The notes under the pieces were generated by a model, which was not told where the DNA came from, searched no databases, and was given only the letters and a program-made list of their open reading frames with translations. Below are positions 41,817-50,690 of a DNA stretch of 57,832 nucleotides, one piece after another. Position numbers and translations under genes: made by a program. Source of the DNA: Actinomycetota bacterium (lineage in GTDB: Bacteria > Actinomycetota > Actinomycetes > Mycobacteriales > HKI-0501); assembly GCA_030840805.1 (NCBI GenBank), contig JAVEDU010000102.1, positions 1 through 57,832 of the forward strand, read 5' to 3'. Position 1 is the first letter of the stretch; each line of letters starts with the position of its first letter.

Positions 41817-44177
41817 TCATCCCACCCGCAGCCGCACGACCTGGGGATCGTGGTCGCTCACCTGGTCGGGGTACTCGCTGTCGAGGTGGACGATGTCGTA
41901 CTCGTACGCCCCGCGCCGGGCGAGCGCCGGGCTGATCAGGATGTGGTCGAGCACCTGCGAGTTGCCCTCGAACACGTACGTGTACCGCTCGGGCGGCGGC
42001 AGGGTGCGCGGCAGGTCCACGAGGCCGCCCCCGGCGGTCAGGATGTCCGTCGTCCGGGAGAACTCGAAGTCGTTGAGATCACCGAGGACGACCACCCGGG
42101 CACGCCGGTCGGCGGCGAGCAACCGGTCGGTGAAGTCCCGCACGACCTGCGCCTGGGCGTGCCGCTGCGGCTCCGAGCTGCGCGCCGGAGGCTGGAACCG
42201 CCCGTTCAGCGGCTGGTCGCCGCCCTTGGAGTTGAAGTGGTTCGCGACCACGAACACCGGCCTGCCGCGGAACCGGAACTCGCCGGCGAGCGGCTTGCGG
42301 CTGTCGGTGAACGCCGGGTCGGTCGGGTCGACCCGGCCGGGGGAGTACCGCAGCCGCGGCCCGCGCCCGGTCCGGACCACGTCGTTCGGCGTGCTGGCGT
42401 CCGCGCCCGGACGGTCGGTGAACCGCAGGCCGCGGTCGGTCCGGAACAGGAAGCCGACCCGGATGTTGCCGCCCGGCTGGCCGCCGTCGGCGCCGTCCAC
42501 CGGGTCGATCTGCCGGTGGTCGTACCGCGGGCCGCCCGCCGCGGCGATGGCGGCGACCAGCCGCGCGTACGTCTGCCGGGCGGTGACGGTGCCGTCGTTC
42601 ACCGCGCCGGTGTCGTCCTGGATCTCCTCGACGGCGACGATGTCCGGGGCGGCGAGGTTGCGGACGAGCGCGGCGGCGAGCCGGTCGTACTTCACCTGGT
42701 CGTCGAGCGGCGACAGGTTCTCGACGTTGAACGTGGCGACCGCGAGCTCCGACCCCCGCGGGGTGCGGGTGACCTCGCGGGGCAGGGGGCGGCCGGTGAC
42801 GGCCGGGGTCGCGAGCGCCTCCAGCTTGTAGTTGCCGAAGCTGTAGTCGAGCACGCCGTCGACGTTCCCCGGGAGCCGGTCGCCGACCGTCGCGGTCGGC
42901 ACCGGAGCGAGCACGTCGTCGAGGAACACCCGCTCGGGGTTCGAGTCCGCGTACGAGTACAGGACGCCGCCGCGCACCGTCCGCGGTGACCCGGCGCCGC
43001 CCGGCAGGACCGGCAGCTCACCGAAGGAGCTGGTCGGGCCGCTCGCCACCGAGTCCCGCACCCGGACCTGCATGCCCTCCAGCGACTCGTAGAAGTCGAG
43101 GGCGTTCGCGGTGGGGTCGAACACGGGCGAGGTCTCGACGTCGCCGGGGGCGTCGGTGCGCACCGGGGTGGGCGCCACCCGGCCGCCGGGGCCCACCAGC
43201 ACCGGTGCCGGCACCGCGGCACCGGTCGCCGTGCTGGTGACGCGCGGGGCGGACAGCTCGGTGAGGCTCAGGTTGGGGTCGGATGGCCGGTATTCGAGCA
43301 CGGTCGCCGTGACGCCGACCGCGTCACCGCGGGACACCGTGGGCCGGCCGTTCGCGAACACGTACACGCCCTCGCTGGTCGCCGGGTCGTCGTCCGGTGC
43401 CGGGTCCTGGAGCCAGAAGCCCCGCGGTCCGACGGCGGTGACGACGCCCGAGGTGGCGACCTTCCTCCCGGCCAGGGGGGAGCGGTGTGCAGCTCCCTGG
43501 ATCTCGTGGATCCGGGCCGGCGTCACGCTCGGCGGGGGCGGCGGCGGGGTCCCGCCACCGGAGTACTCCGGGGCGGGCGCGCCGACGGTGAAGTCGGCGG
43601 CGTTGTCGTCGGTGTCGGGCGCCCCCCGGCGGGACGCCGAGGTGGTGTTGGACAGCGCGGGGGTGGCCGCGGTCTCGGCCTCGTTCGCCGTGCCGTACCC
43701 GACGAAGTCCCGCACGCCCGGCGCGGCCCGGCAGGGCGTGCCGGCCGCGGCGCAGTCGAGCGCGGTCACCGAGGCGACGAGGGCGACCTTGCCGGACGTG
43801 CCGCTCATCGCGATCGTGCCCGTGACGTCCGGGGCGGGGAGCGGGGGCGCGGTGGCGTTGCCGCCCGCGCCCTCCTGGACGAGCAGGTGCGCGCCGGGCG
43901 CGATCGTGCCGCGCAGCGGCGTGACCTGCCAGCTCGTGCCGGTGGCGGAGGCGTACTGGACGCTCCAGCCGTCGAGGCCGACCGGGGCGGAGCCGAGGTT
44001 GACGAGCTCGACGAAGTCGTTGCGGTACGGGGCGCCGGAGTTGCCGCCACCGCCGTACACCTCGGACAGCAGGACGTCGGGCGAGGTGGCGTACGCGGGC
44101 GCGGCCGCCAGGCCCGCGGCGGTGAGCACGCCGGCGAGCAGGATCGCCGCTCGCCGGCGGAGGTGGAGTCGGGGCAC
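41817..44177 (-). CDS. Secreted multidomain nuclease (lamin-tail domain plus endonuclease/exonuclease/phosphatase domain)
   Basis: A 786-residue extracellular nuclease of the ExeM/NucH type. The signal peptide is AAILLAGVLTAAGLAAAPAY; a lamin-tail domain follows (LLSEVYGGGGNSGAPYRNDF, LVNLGSAPVGLDGWSVQYAS), a Pro-rich linker, an OB-like region (GVVTAVGPRGFWLQDP), and the nuclease domain: ATFNVENLSP, IVAVEEIQDDTG, VVANHFNSKGGDQP, VVVLGDLNDFEFS and VSDHDPQVVRL at the C-terminus. It probably degrades extracellular DNA. GTG 44177 has GAGGAG eight bases upstream and begins the signal peptide. Confidence 0.93.
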   Translation of the reverse strand: MPRLHLRRRAAILLAGVLTAAGLAAAPAYATSPDVLLSEVYGGGGNSGAPYRNDFVELVNLGSAPVGLDGWSVQYASATGTSWQVTPLRGTIAPGAHLLVQEGAGGNATAPPLPAPDVTGTIAMSGTSGKVALVASVTALDCAAAGTPCRAAPGVRDFVGYGTANEAETAATPALSNTTSASRRGAPDTDDNAADFTVGAPAPEYSGGGTPPPPPPSVTPARIHEIQGAAHRSPLAGRKVATSGVVTAVGPRGFWLQDPAPDDDPATSEGVYVFANGRPTVSRGDAVGVTATVLEYRPSDPNLSLTELSAPRVTSTATGAAVPAPVLVGPGGRVAPTPVRTDAPGDVETSPVFDPTANALDFYESLEGMQVRVRDSVASGPTSSFGELPVLPGGAGSPRTVRGGVLYSYADSNPERVFLDDVLAPVPTATVGDRLPGNVDGVLDYSFGNYKLEALATPAVTGRPLPREVTRTPRGSELAVATFNVENLSPLDDQVKYDRLAAALVRNLAAPDIVAVEEIQDDTGAVNDGTVTARQTYARLVAAIAAAGGPRYDHRQIDPVDGADGGQPGGNIRVGFLFRTDRGLRFTDRPGADASTPNDVVRTGRGPRLRYSPGRVDPTDPAFTDSRKPLAGEFRFRGRPVFVVANHFNSKGGDQPLNGRFQPPARSSEPQRHAQAQVVRDFTDRLLAADRRARVVVLGDLNDFEFSRTTDILTAGGGLVDLPRTLPPPERYTYVFEGNSQVLDHILISPALARRGAYEYDIVHLDSEYPDQVSDHDPQVVRLRVG

Positions 44178-44289
44178 GGGGAGGGCTCCTCGGTCGGGTC
44201 CCTCATGCCTATCAGGGGTGTCCGCCTTTCGGATGAACATCCCGGTAAGTCGGCGTGTGAGGCGGGGGCGCGCCGCGTAACCTGCGCGC

Positions 44290-45297
44290 ATGGCAGCACC
44301 TGCGGAGGAACTGGAGATCGACGACAAGATCGTCAAGCTCACCAACCCCGACAAGCTGTACTTCCCGGCGCTGGGCGCCGACGGCACGAAACGCACGCTG
44401 GTCGAGTACTACCTCTCCGTGGGGGACGGAATCGTCCGTGCGCTGCGGGACCGGCCCACGTACCTCCAGCGGTTCCCGGACGGGGTCGAGGGCGAGGAGA
44501 TCTACCAGAAGCGGATCCCCAAGTACGCGCCCGACTGGCTGCAGACCTGCCGGGTGGAGTTCCCGTCCGGGCGGCACGCGGACGCCCTGCGGGTCACGAC
44601 GCTGGCCGACGTCGCGTTCTGCTCGAACCTGGGAACCGTCACCTTCCATCCCTGGCACGCCCGGTGCGCCGACACCGACCACCCCGACGAGCTGCGGATC
44701 GACCTCGACCCGCAGCCCGGCACGGACTACGGCGACGCGCGCCGCATCGCGGTCGAGGTGGTCCGGCCGCTGCTGGCCGAGCTCGGGTTCACCGGCTTCC
44801 CGAAGACGAGCGGCAACCGCGGTGTCCACATCGACCTGCGGATCGAGCCGCGGTGGACGTTCACCGAGGTACGCCATGCCGCGATCGCACTGGCGAGGGA
44901 GATCGAGCGCCGGGCGCCCGACGCGGTCACCACCAAGTGGTGGAAGGAGGAGCGCGGCGAGAAGGTCTTCGTCGACTACAACCAGAACGCCCGGGATCGG
45001 ACGATCGCCAGCGCGTACAGCCTCCGCGCCCGGCCGGACGCCACCGTCTCCGCGCCGGTCACCTGGGACGAGCTGCCGGACGCCGAGACGGGCGACTTCA
45101 CGATCCGGACCATGCCCGCGCGGTTCGCCGCGGTGGGCGACCTCCGGGCCGGGATCGACGACGTCGCGCACGACCTCACGCCGCTGCTGGAGTGGTACGA
45201 GCGGGATTCCGAGGGGGACCTGCCGTACCCGCCGAACTACCCGAAGATGCCGGGCGAGCCGGCCCGGGTGCAGCCGTCCCGCGCGAAGAAGACCTGA
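44290..45297 (+). CDS. Stand-alone LigD-type DNA polymerase/primase domain protein (PolD/PrimC group)
   Basis: A 335-residue archaeo-eukaryotic-primase-type polymerase of the NHEJ LigD family, acting at DNA breaks or gaps. Motifs are IVKLTNPDKLYFPALGADG, RFPDGVEGEEIYQKRIP, the metal-binding ELRIDLDPQPGTDYGDAR (DxD), TSGNRGVHIDLRIEP and DYNQNARDRTIASAYSLR. It has no ligase or phosphoesterase domain. A LigC-type ligase gene lies 3 kb away, recalling the mycobacterial ligC/polD pair; no ku gene is in the window. TAACCT (44278-44283) with six bases to ATG 44290 indicates a leaderless mRNA. Confidence 0.95.
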   Translation: MAAPAEELEIDDKIVKLTNPDKLYFPALGADGTKRTLVEYYLSVGDGIVRALRDRPTYLQRFPDGVEGEEIYQKRIPKYAPDWLQTCRVEFPSGRHADALRVTTLADVAFCSNLGTVTFHPWHARCADTDHPDELRIDLDPQPGTDYGDARRIAVEVVRPLLAELGFTGFPKTSGNRGVHIDLRIEPRWTFTEVRHAAIALAREIERRAPDAVTTKWWKEERGEKVFVDYNQNARDRTIASAYSLRARPDATVSAPVTWDELPDAETGDFTIRTMPARFAAVGDLRAGIDDVAHDLTPLLEWYERDSEGDLPYPPNYPKMPGEPARVQPSRAKKT

Positions 45298-45316
45298 CCC
45301 CGGCGTCACGACGACG

Positions 45317-45501
45317 TCAGGTGCCCCGGCGTGCCGCGTCGAGGGCCCGCCGTACCTCGGCGGCGGCCTGCGCCACGTCCCCGGCGCAGCGCCGGCCGTC
45401 CGGCAGCGTCCCGGCCGTTCCCAGGTGGCGGCGAGCGCTTCGGCGGCGCCGACCTGGGCCCGCAGCCGCAGGGTCACGGCCTCGTGGTCGTGCTCGCCCA
45501 T
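45317..45501 (-). pseudogene. Small protein gene broken by a frameshift
   Basis: From ATG 45501, with GGGAGGA about 11 bases upstream, one frame reads MGEHDHEAVTLRLRAQVGAA and continues to ATWE; a second frame then gives GTAGTLPDGRRCAGDVAQAA followed by AEVRRALDAARRGT and a stop at 45317. The switch is near TGGGA at about 45418-45424, so a single-base change would restore a protein of about 60 residues of helical character. Either a pseudogene or a sequence error; no family recognised. Confidence 0.4.
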
Positions 45502-45559
45502 CCCGACTCGCGTCCTCCCGTGGGGGGGGCCCGGGCCGGCGACGGGTCTGGCCGGGGGA

Positions 45560-45673
45560 AGTACCGGCGCGCCGTCGGCCCGGGCGTCTCAGCGGGGTCT
45601 CGGCGCCACCGTGGAACACGGCCGCGACGTCGCGCGGCGACATGAGCCGGGACGCGCCGGTCCGGTGGGTCAT
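45560..45673 (-). pseudogene. Possible remnant of a BldC/excisionase-type small DNA-binding protein
   Basis: From ATG 45673 the frame reads MTHRTGASRLMSPRDVAAVF, matching the first helix-turn-helix part of BldC/MerR-excisionase proteins (LMTPxEVAxLF). After HGG similarity is lost; fragments such as ARADGAPVLPPAR and ARRYFPRP in the other two frames resemble the following wing. It seems frameshifted. It is followed by another broken small gene, so 45317-45673 is a decaying patch. Between 45674 and 45928 I see no gene. Confidence 0.35.
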
Positions 45674-45928
45674 CGCGGCTGGCTCCCTCCGCCGCCGCCC
45701 GGTGGGATCGTGGAGAAGGGCTGCGGTGCCCTGGCGAGCTGCCATCGGACGCAGGAGTGCCGACCGTAGGGCTGGCCCCTCCCAGGGTCGTACCTCGGCG
45801 ACGGTGCCGAGGCACGACCACAGTGGACTGTCCGCCGGACCGGGACGCAATGCCGGCGTCGGCACCCGGACAGCGCCGCGGGTCGGTGCGCGGTGACCCC
45901 GCTCCCGAACGTCCGGCACCTCACGGGG

Positions 45929-46645
45929 TCAGTACTCGGTGACGCCCCGCCCGGAACCGGAGGAACCGGGGAGCCACCGCATCGTGAACGTGCGCAGGTC
46001 CAGCGCCCCGAGCCAGGACGTGCGCGCGCCGGAGGACGAGCGGGTGTAGCCCGACACGAGCAGGGTGCCGGCGCTCAGCCGCCCCCTGACCGAGTCGACG
46101 CCCGCGTTGGCCGGGACCACGGTCGTCCGGCGCGTGACGGCGCCGGTGTCCAGCCGGACCGTCCACACCTGGCGCGGCCCGCACGTCAGCACGACGCGGG
46201 TGCCGCTCGGGAGCAGCTCGAAGTCCGAGCATCCGTACTCACCGCCGAGCGTTCCGGTCGTCCGGAGGATCCGGTCCTCGGCGAGCCCGTACTGCATCAG
46301 CTCGAACGAGGGCTCGCCCCAGACCTGGACGAGCATCCAGATGCTCCTGCCGTCGGGGGAGTACCGGAGTCGTCCGTCTACATCGGACCCTCCGGGCGAG
46401 AGGAGGGGCGTGGTGCGGCCGTCCGAGAGGCGGTACACGAAGAGCTCGCTGTGCTTGATCTCCGGGTACTCCGGGTTCGCCACCCGCCGCCGGACGAGTA
46501 CGCCGGTCCGGCCGGGGGTGAAGACCGCGGGGCTGCCCGTCGTCAGGAACCGGCTCCGCCGGAGGACTCGCGCAGCCAGATCTCCGGGGCCGGTGCGGTG
46601 GGTGACGGGGGCCGCCGCGGCCACCCCGGTCGCTGCTGCCGTCAA
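45929..46645 (-). CDS. Secreted beta-propeller-like protein of unknown function, with an in-frame stop at the expected codon 2
   Basis: An open frame of 238 codons resembles WD40/propeller-like proteins (LRYSPDGRSIWMLVQVWGEP, TPLLSPGGSDVDGR, VWTVRLDTGAVTRRTTVVP). The expected start is ATG 46672, but the next codon is TAG (46669-46667); read through it gives x-RWPAGVALTAAATGVAAAAP, a good signal peptide. Translation could restart at TTG 46645, used here, but this removes the charged n-region, so export would probably fail. It is either a recently inactivated gene or an unusual start. The downstream 140 bases to the peptidase gene hold nothing clear. Confidence 0.6.
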   Translation of the reverse strand: MTAAATGVAAAAPVTHRTGPGDLAARVLRRSRFLTTGSPAVFTPGRTGVLVRRRVANPEYPEIKHSELFVYRLSDGRTTPLLSPGGSDVDGRLRYSPDGRSIWMLVQVWGEPSFELMQYGLAEDRILRTTGTLGGEYGCSDFELLPSGTRVVLTCGPRQVWTVRLDTGAVTRRTTVVPANAGVDSVRGRLSAGTLLVSGYTRSSSGARTSWLGALDLRTFTMRWLPGSSGSGRGVTEY

Positions 46646-46785
46646 TGCGACTCCTGCCGGCCAGCGCTACATCCCGTGTCCCACGGGGGGCCTCCCCGGC
46701 GTCACCGCGCACCCAAGCCCGCCGGCCACCGCCCCGCACGGGACCTGTCGCGTGCCGGACGGCCGAACCGTCCACACCGGACAGC

Positions 46786-48321
46786 TCAGCGGGCCGGGCA
46801 GCTCAGCCCGGCGGCCGGAACCTTCAGCTCCAGCAGGTACGCGTCGACCGCCCGGCTCACGCACGCGGTCTGCGGGTACGCGGTGTGCCCCTCGCCCTGC
46901 CAGGTCAGCACGATCCCGGTGCCGAGCATGGACGCGAGCTTCGGGGTGTTCTCGTACGGCGTGGCGGGGTCGCCGGTGGTGCCCACCACGAGAATCGGCG
47001 GGGCGCCCCGGGCGGGACCGGTCGGGTACGGGTCGCGAGTGGACGGCCACACCGCGCAGGTCAGCAGCGAGGTGGCCAGCGGCGCCCCGAACAGCGGGTA
47101 CCGCGTCCGCCACTCGCCCTGGAGCCGGCGTACCTCGGAGACGGTCGGCGGCGTCGCCTCGTCGGCGCAGGTGATCGCGGTGTTGGCGTCGATGAGGTTG
47201 CCGTACGTACCGTCCTTGCGCCGCTGGTTGTACTCGTCGGCAAGGGCGAGGACGTGGTCCCCGTCTCCGTTCTCGACGTCCGCGATCGCCCGGCCCAGCG
47301 CCGTCCACTGCGATTGCGAGTACAGCGAGGAGACGATCGCGGTCATCACGTACCCGGTGGTGACGGCGCGCCCGTCGCTCCCGCGCGGGGGCCGGGCCCG
47401 CACCGCGGCGAGGACCCGGTTCACCGCCGCCCTGGCGTCGGGGCCGATCGGGCACGCGGAGCCGCGCTGCCGGCAGGCCGCCGCGAAGTCGTCGAACGCC
47501 CGCTCGAACCCGGCGGCCTGGCCCCGGCTGGACTCGACCGGCCCGGCCGTCGGGTCGACCGCGCCGTCGAGGACGAGCGCGCGGATACGCCGCGGGAACA
47601 GCCGCGCGTACACGGCGCCGAGGAGCGTGCCGTAGGAGTAGCCGAGGTAGGTGGTCTTGGGGTCGCCGACCGCGGCCCGCAGGGCGTCGAGGTCACGGGC
47701 GGTCTGCTCGGTGTTGAACAGTCCCAGCCGGGCACCGTACCTGCGTCCGCACCCGTCGGCGGCGCCCCTCCAGAGGCCCACCTGCGCGCGGAACTCCGCC
47801 GAGCCGACCGGGTCGGGGTCGGCCGCCGCGAGGGCGTCCTTGGTGCGATCCGGGATGCACGCGACCTCGGTGGACCGCCCCACCCCGCGCGGGTCGAACC
47901 CGACGATGTCGACGCGGCGCGTCACCTCGGCCGGCAGCCCGTAGGTCAGGTACACCGCCAACTCGACACCGGACGCGCCGGGACCGCCGGGGTTCACGAG
48001 CATCGAGCCGACCCGGCGGTCCTGGTCTGTGGCCCGGGCGCGGAGCAGCGCGAGGTCGAACGTGCCGCGCTCCGGCTGTGCCCAGTCCTGCGGTACCCGC
48101 ACGGTCGCGCAGGAGTAGCGGAACCTGGTGTTGCCGCGGCCGCCGGTGATCTCCTCGACCACGTCGGCGCAGGGCTCCCACCGCGCCTGCCCGGTCGCGG
48201 TGGAACCCGACGGCGTCGCGGCGGGCCCGTCGGCGAACGTCCCCTCGACCGGGGACACCGAGCAGGCGGCGAGCGCGGCGGCGGCCAGCACCGCGGCGAG
48301 GAGGCGCGAGGTCCGGGGCAT
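46786..48321 (-). CDS. Alpha/beta-hydrolase lipoprotein, TAP-like tripeptidyl aminopeptidase
   Basis: A 511-residue exported peptidase of the Streptomyces TAP/mycobacterial Rv2672 type. The lipoprotein signal is SRLLAAVLAAAALAACS, with lipidated Cys at residue 20. The hydrolase domain has SMLVNPGGPGASG (oxyanion), GFDPRGVGRST, the nucleophile elbow TTYLGYSYGTLLGAVYARLF and the late VVGTTGDPATPYENTPKLAS plus GEGHTAYPQTACVSRAVDAY bearing Asp and His; paired Cys suggest disulphides. ATG 48321 is fixed by TACGCT (48333-48328) six bases upstream, leaderless. It likely trims peptides outside the cell. Confidence 0.93.
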   Translation of the reverse strand: MPRTSRLLAAVLAAAALAACSVSPVEGTFADGPAATPSGSTATGQARWEPCADVVEEITGGRGNTRFRYSCATVRVPQDWAQPERGTFDLALLRARATDQDRRVGSMLVNPGGPGASGVELAVYLTYGLPAEVTRRVDIVGFDPRGVGRSTEVACIPDRTKDALAAADPDPVGSAEFRAQVGLWRGAADGCGRRYGARLGLFNTEQTARDLDALRAAVGDPKTTYLGYSYGTLLGAVYARLFPRRIRALVLDGAVDPTAGPVESSRGQAAGFERAFDDFAAACRQRGSACPIGPDARAAVNRVLAAVRARPPRGSDGRAVTTGYVMTAIVSSLYSQSQWTALGRAIADVENGDGDHVLALADEYNQRRKDGTYGNLIDANTAITCADEATPPTVSEVRRLQGEWRTRYPLFGAPLATSLLTCAVWPSTRDPYPTGPARGAPPILVVGTTGDPATPYENTPKLASMLGTGIVLTWQGEGHTAYPQTACVSRAVDAYLLELKVPAAGLSCPAR

Positions 48322-48338
48322 GGTGGGAGCGTAGGGAA

Positions 48339-49481
48339 CTAGACCGGGGACTGTCCCGCGAGGACCGAGCCGAGGTCGAACCGGACCGGGACCTCGAGCT
48401 GCGCGTACGTGCAGGAGGCCGCGTCACGGTCCGGCCGCCACCGCTGCATCCGGGCGGTGTGCCGGAACCGGGGGGCCGGGCCGTCGAGCCCCTCCATGTG
48501 GTCGTACGCCACCTCGGCGACGAGCTCGGGCCGTAGCGGGATCCAGGACAGGTCCTTGCCGCCGCTCCAGCGGGAGGGGCCGCCGGGCATCCGTTCCGGG
48601 TCGTCGGCGTCGGGGCTGGCCCAGGACGCCCACGGGTGGCCGTCGAGGGCGTTCTCGCGGTACGGCGCCAGCTCCTCGACGAGCTGGGCCCGCCGCGTCG
48701 CGGTGAACGACGCCGAGACGCCGATGTGCTGGAGGCGCCCCTCGTCGTCGTACAGGCCGAGCAGCAGCGAGCCGACGACCGGCCCGGACTTGTGCCAACG
48801 GAACCCGGCCACCACGACGTCCGCGGTGCGCCCGTGCTTGACCTTGGTCATCAGGCGCTTCCCCGGCGCGTACGGGCTGTCGCCGGGCTTGCAGACGAGC
48901 CCGTCGAGCCCGGCGCCCTCGAACACGTCGAACCACCGCAACGCCGTCTCCGGGTCCGTGGTGACCGGGGTGAGGTGCACGGGCGGGGCGGCGTCGGCGA
49001 GCACGCCCTCGAGCAGTTCCCGGCGTCGCCGGTACGGCTCGGCCAGCAGGGCATCGTCCCCGAGCGCGAGGAGGTCGAACGCGACGAACGCCGCGGGCGT
49101 CTCCTCGGCCAGCTTCCGCACCCGGGAGGCCGCGGGGTGCAGCCGGTTCGACAGCGCGTCGAAGTCGAGCCGGTCCATCGGGCCCGGCGCGTCGTCACCG
49201 GTGGTCGCCGGGACGCGCCCGCCGGGGCGGACGAGGATGATCTCGCCGTCCACGACGCAGCGCTCCGGCAGCGCGGCGCGCAGGGCCTCGACCACCTCCG
49301 GGAAGTACCGGTTGAGCGGCTTGCCGGTCCGGCTGCCCAGCTCGATCTCGTCGCCGTCGCGGAACACGATGCAGCGGAAGCCGTCGAACTTCGGCTCGTA
49401 GCGCAGGCCGTCGGCGGTGGGCACGGAGTCCGCCGACTTGGCCAGCATGGGCTCGACGGGAGGCATGACCGGGAGACGCAT
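48339..49481 (-). CDS. ATP-dependent DNA ligase, LigC type
   Basis: A 380-residue ligase sealing nicks or NHEJ ends. The adenylated Lys is in motif I YEPKFDGFR (about residue 31), motif Ia ELGSRTGKPLNRYFPEV, motif III FVAFDLLALGDD, motif IV LDGLVCKPGDSPYAPGKR, motif V MTKVKHGRTADVVVAG, and an OB-fold follows (GSLLLGLYDDEGRLQHIGV). Lacking polymerase and phosphoesterase domains, it is a stand-alone LigC, probably partnered with the polymerase at 44290. ATG 49481 has AGGA about nine bases upstream; ATG 49490 is also possible. Confidence 0.94.
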   Translation of the reverse strand: MRLPVMPPVEPMLAKSADSVPTADGLRYEPKFDGFRCIVFRDGDEIELGSRTGKPLNRYFPEVVEALRAALPERCVVDGEIILVRPGGRVPATTGDDAPGPMDRLDFDALSNRLHPAASRVRKLAEETPAAFVAFDLLALGDDALLAEPYRRRRELLEGVLADAAPPVHLTPVTTDPETALRWFDVFEGAGLDGLVCKPGDSPYAPGKRLMTKVKHGRTADVVVAGFRWHKSGPVVGSLLLGLYDDEGRLQHIGVSASFTATRRAQLVEELAPYRENALDGHPWASWASPDADDPERMPGGPSRWSGGKDLSWIPLRPELVAEVAYDHMEGLDGPAPRFRHTARMQRWRPDRDAASCTYAQLEVPVRFDLGSVLAGQSPV

Positions 49482-49530
49482 GGCCACCATCCTGACATCG
49501 CCCGGCACGCCGCGGGCTCATCGGCGGAAG

Positions 49531-49923
49531 ATGGCCGTCGTGTCGACTCGCCGCCGGTCCCGCTCGTCACCGTGGCTGCTCGCCGGTCTGCTCGCCGCGG
49601 CCGGCGTGACGCACCTCGTCGCCCCGGAGCCGTACGTCCGGATCGTGCCCCGGGCCCTGCCCGCCCCCGGGGCGCTCGTGGCGCTGTCCGGCGTGGCGGA
49701 GCTCGCCTGCGCCGTCCTGGTCGCGATGCCCCGGACGCGGCGGATCGGCGGGTGGGCGACGGTGGCCCTCCTCGTCGCCGTGTTCCCCGCGAACGTCCAG
49801 ATGGCGCTGGACTCGGGCGGCGGCGCGGGGTGGTACCGCACTGTCGCGTGGTTGCGGGTTCCGTTCCAGGTGCCGCTGGTGCTGTGGGTGGCGACCGTCG
49901 CGCGCCGTCAGCGCCGCACGTAG
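49531..49923 (+). CDS. DoxX-like small membrane protein
   Basis: A 130-residue protein with four hydrophobic segments: WLLAGLLAAAGVTHLVAP, ALVALSGVAELACAVLVAM, WATVALLVAVFPANVQMAL and FQVPLVLWVATVARRQ, with the HLVAPEPYVRIVPRALPAPG linker typical of DoxX/MauE-like proteins. The role is unknown; relatives are linked to thiol redox systems. ATG 49531 lies 49 bases from the divergent ligase start; GTG 49540 is an alternative. The end overlaps the convergent reductase by 16 bases. Confidence 0.88.
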   Translation: MAVVSTRRRSRSSPWLLAGLLAAAGVTHLVAPEPYVRIVPRALPAPGALVALSGVAELACAVLVAMPRTRRIGGWATVALLVAVFPANVQMALDSGGGAGWYRTVAWLRVPFQVPLVLWVATVARRQRRT

Positions 49924-50639
49924 CGGAGGAACAGCTCGCCCTCGGCCTCGACGGCGTGCGCGAGGTCCATCCGGTGGGCCGCGGTGGGGGCCCCGGCGGT
50001 GATCCGGCCGGCCCCGGGGCCGGCGAGCAGCGGCGCCACGGTGAGGCAGAGCTCGTCCACCCGGTCCGCCGCCTGGAGCCCGCCGAGGACGTACGGCCCG
50101 CCCTCGCTCAGGACCTGGGTCAGCCCCCGCTCGGCCAGCGCGTCGAGGGCCGCCCCGAGGTCGACCTCGGTCTCGCCGCAGACCAGCACGTCCGCGACGG
50201 CGGCGAGCGCCTCGCGCCGGTCGGCCGGCGACGCGGCGTGGGTGAGCACGATCGGCCGGACGGGAGCCTCCGCCAGCGCGGGATGGCCGGGGGAGAGGTC
50301 GAGGCGGCCGCTCACCACCGCGAGCACCGGTACCTCCGGCAGCCCGGCGTCCCGGCGGCGTTCCCGGCGTGCGGCGTCCAGCCGGACCGGGCCGTACCCC
50401 TCGTGTCGGAGGGTGCCGGCGCCGACCAGCAGCGCGTCGCACCAGCCGCGGAGGATGCCGAAGATCTGCTTGTCCGCCGGGCCGGACAGCCCCTCGGAGA
50501 ACCCGTCGACCGTGACGGCCCCGTCGAGGCTGGCCACGAAGTTCACCCGCACCCGCGGCGTGGTCCGGTCCGGCGGCGCGTACAGCGTGACGAGATCGTC
50601 GGCGGACAGGTCGGCCGGGTGGGGGAGCAGCAGGCGCAT
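49908..50639 (-). CDS. Pyrimidine reductase family protein (RibD C-terminal domain)
   Basis: A 243-residue NADPH-dependent reductase of the RibD-C/dihydrofolate-reductase-like fold; relatives reduce the ribose of the riboflavin intermediate, and the mycobacterial RibD2-like protein Rv2671 can also act as a dihydrofolate reductase. Motifs: RVNFVASLDGAVTVDGFSEG, LSGPADKQIFGILRGWCDAL, LVGAGTLRHEGYGP, VLSEGGPYVLGGLQAADRVD and ELCLTVAPLLAGPGAGR. It lacks the deaminase half. ATG 50639 is used; ATG 50648 is possible. Divergent from zapE with 51 bases between. Confidence 0.92.
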   Translation of the reverse strand: MRLLLPHPADLSADDLVTLYAPPDRTTPRVRVNFVASLDGAVTVDGFSEGLSGPADKQIFGILRGWCDALLVGAGTLRHEGYGPVRLDAARRERRRDAGLPEVPVLAVVSGRLDLSPGHPALAEAPVRPIVLTHAASPADRREALAAVADVLVCGETEVDLGAALDALAERGLTQVLSEGGPYVLGGLQAADRVDELCLTVAPLLAGPGAGRITAGAPTAAHRMDLAHAVEAEGELFLRYVRR

Positions 50640-50690
50640 GCGGGCCATCCCACCATCGGCGCCGGACCGGTGCCCACCTAGGGTGGACGC

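Noticed and set aside
45674-45928. Short frames between the BldC-like remnant and the propeller gene
   Set aside because: All candidates are low-complexity, lack ribosome sites and show no family pattern.
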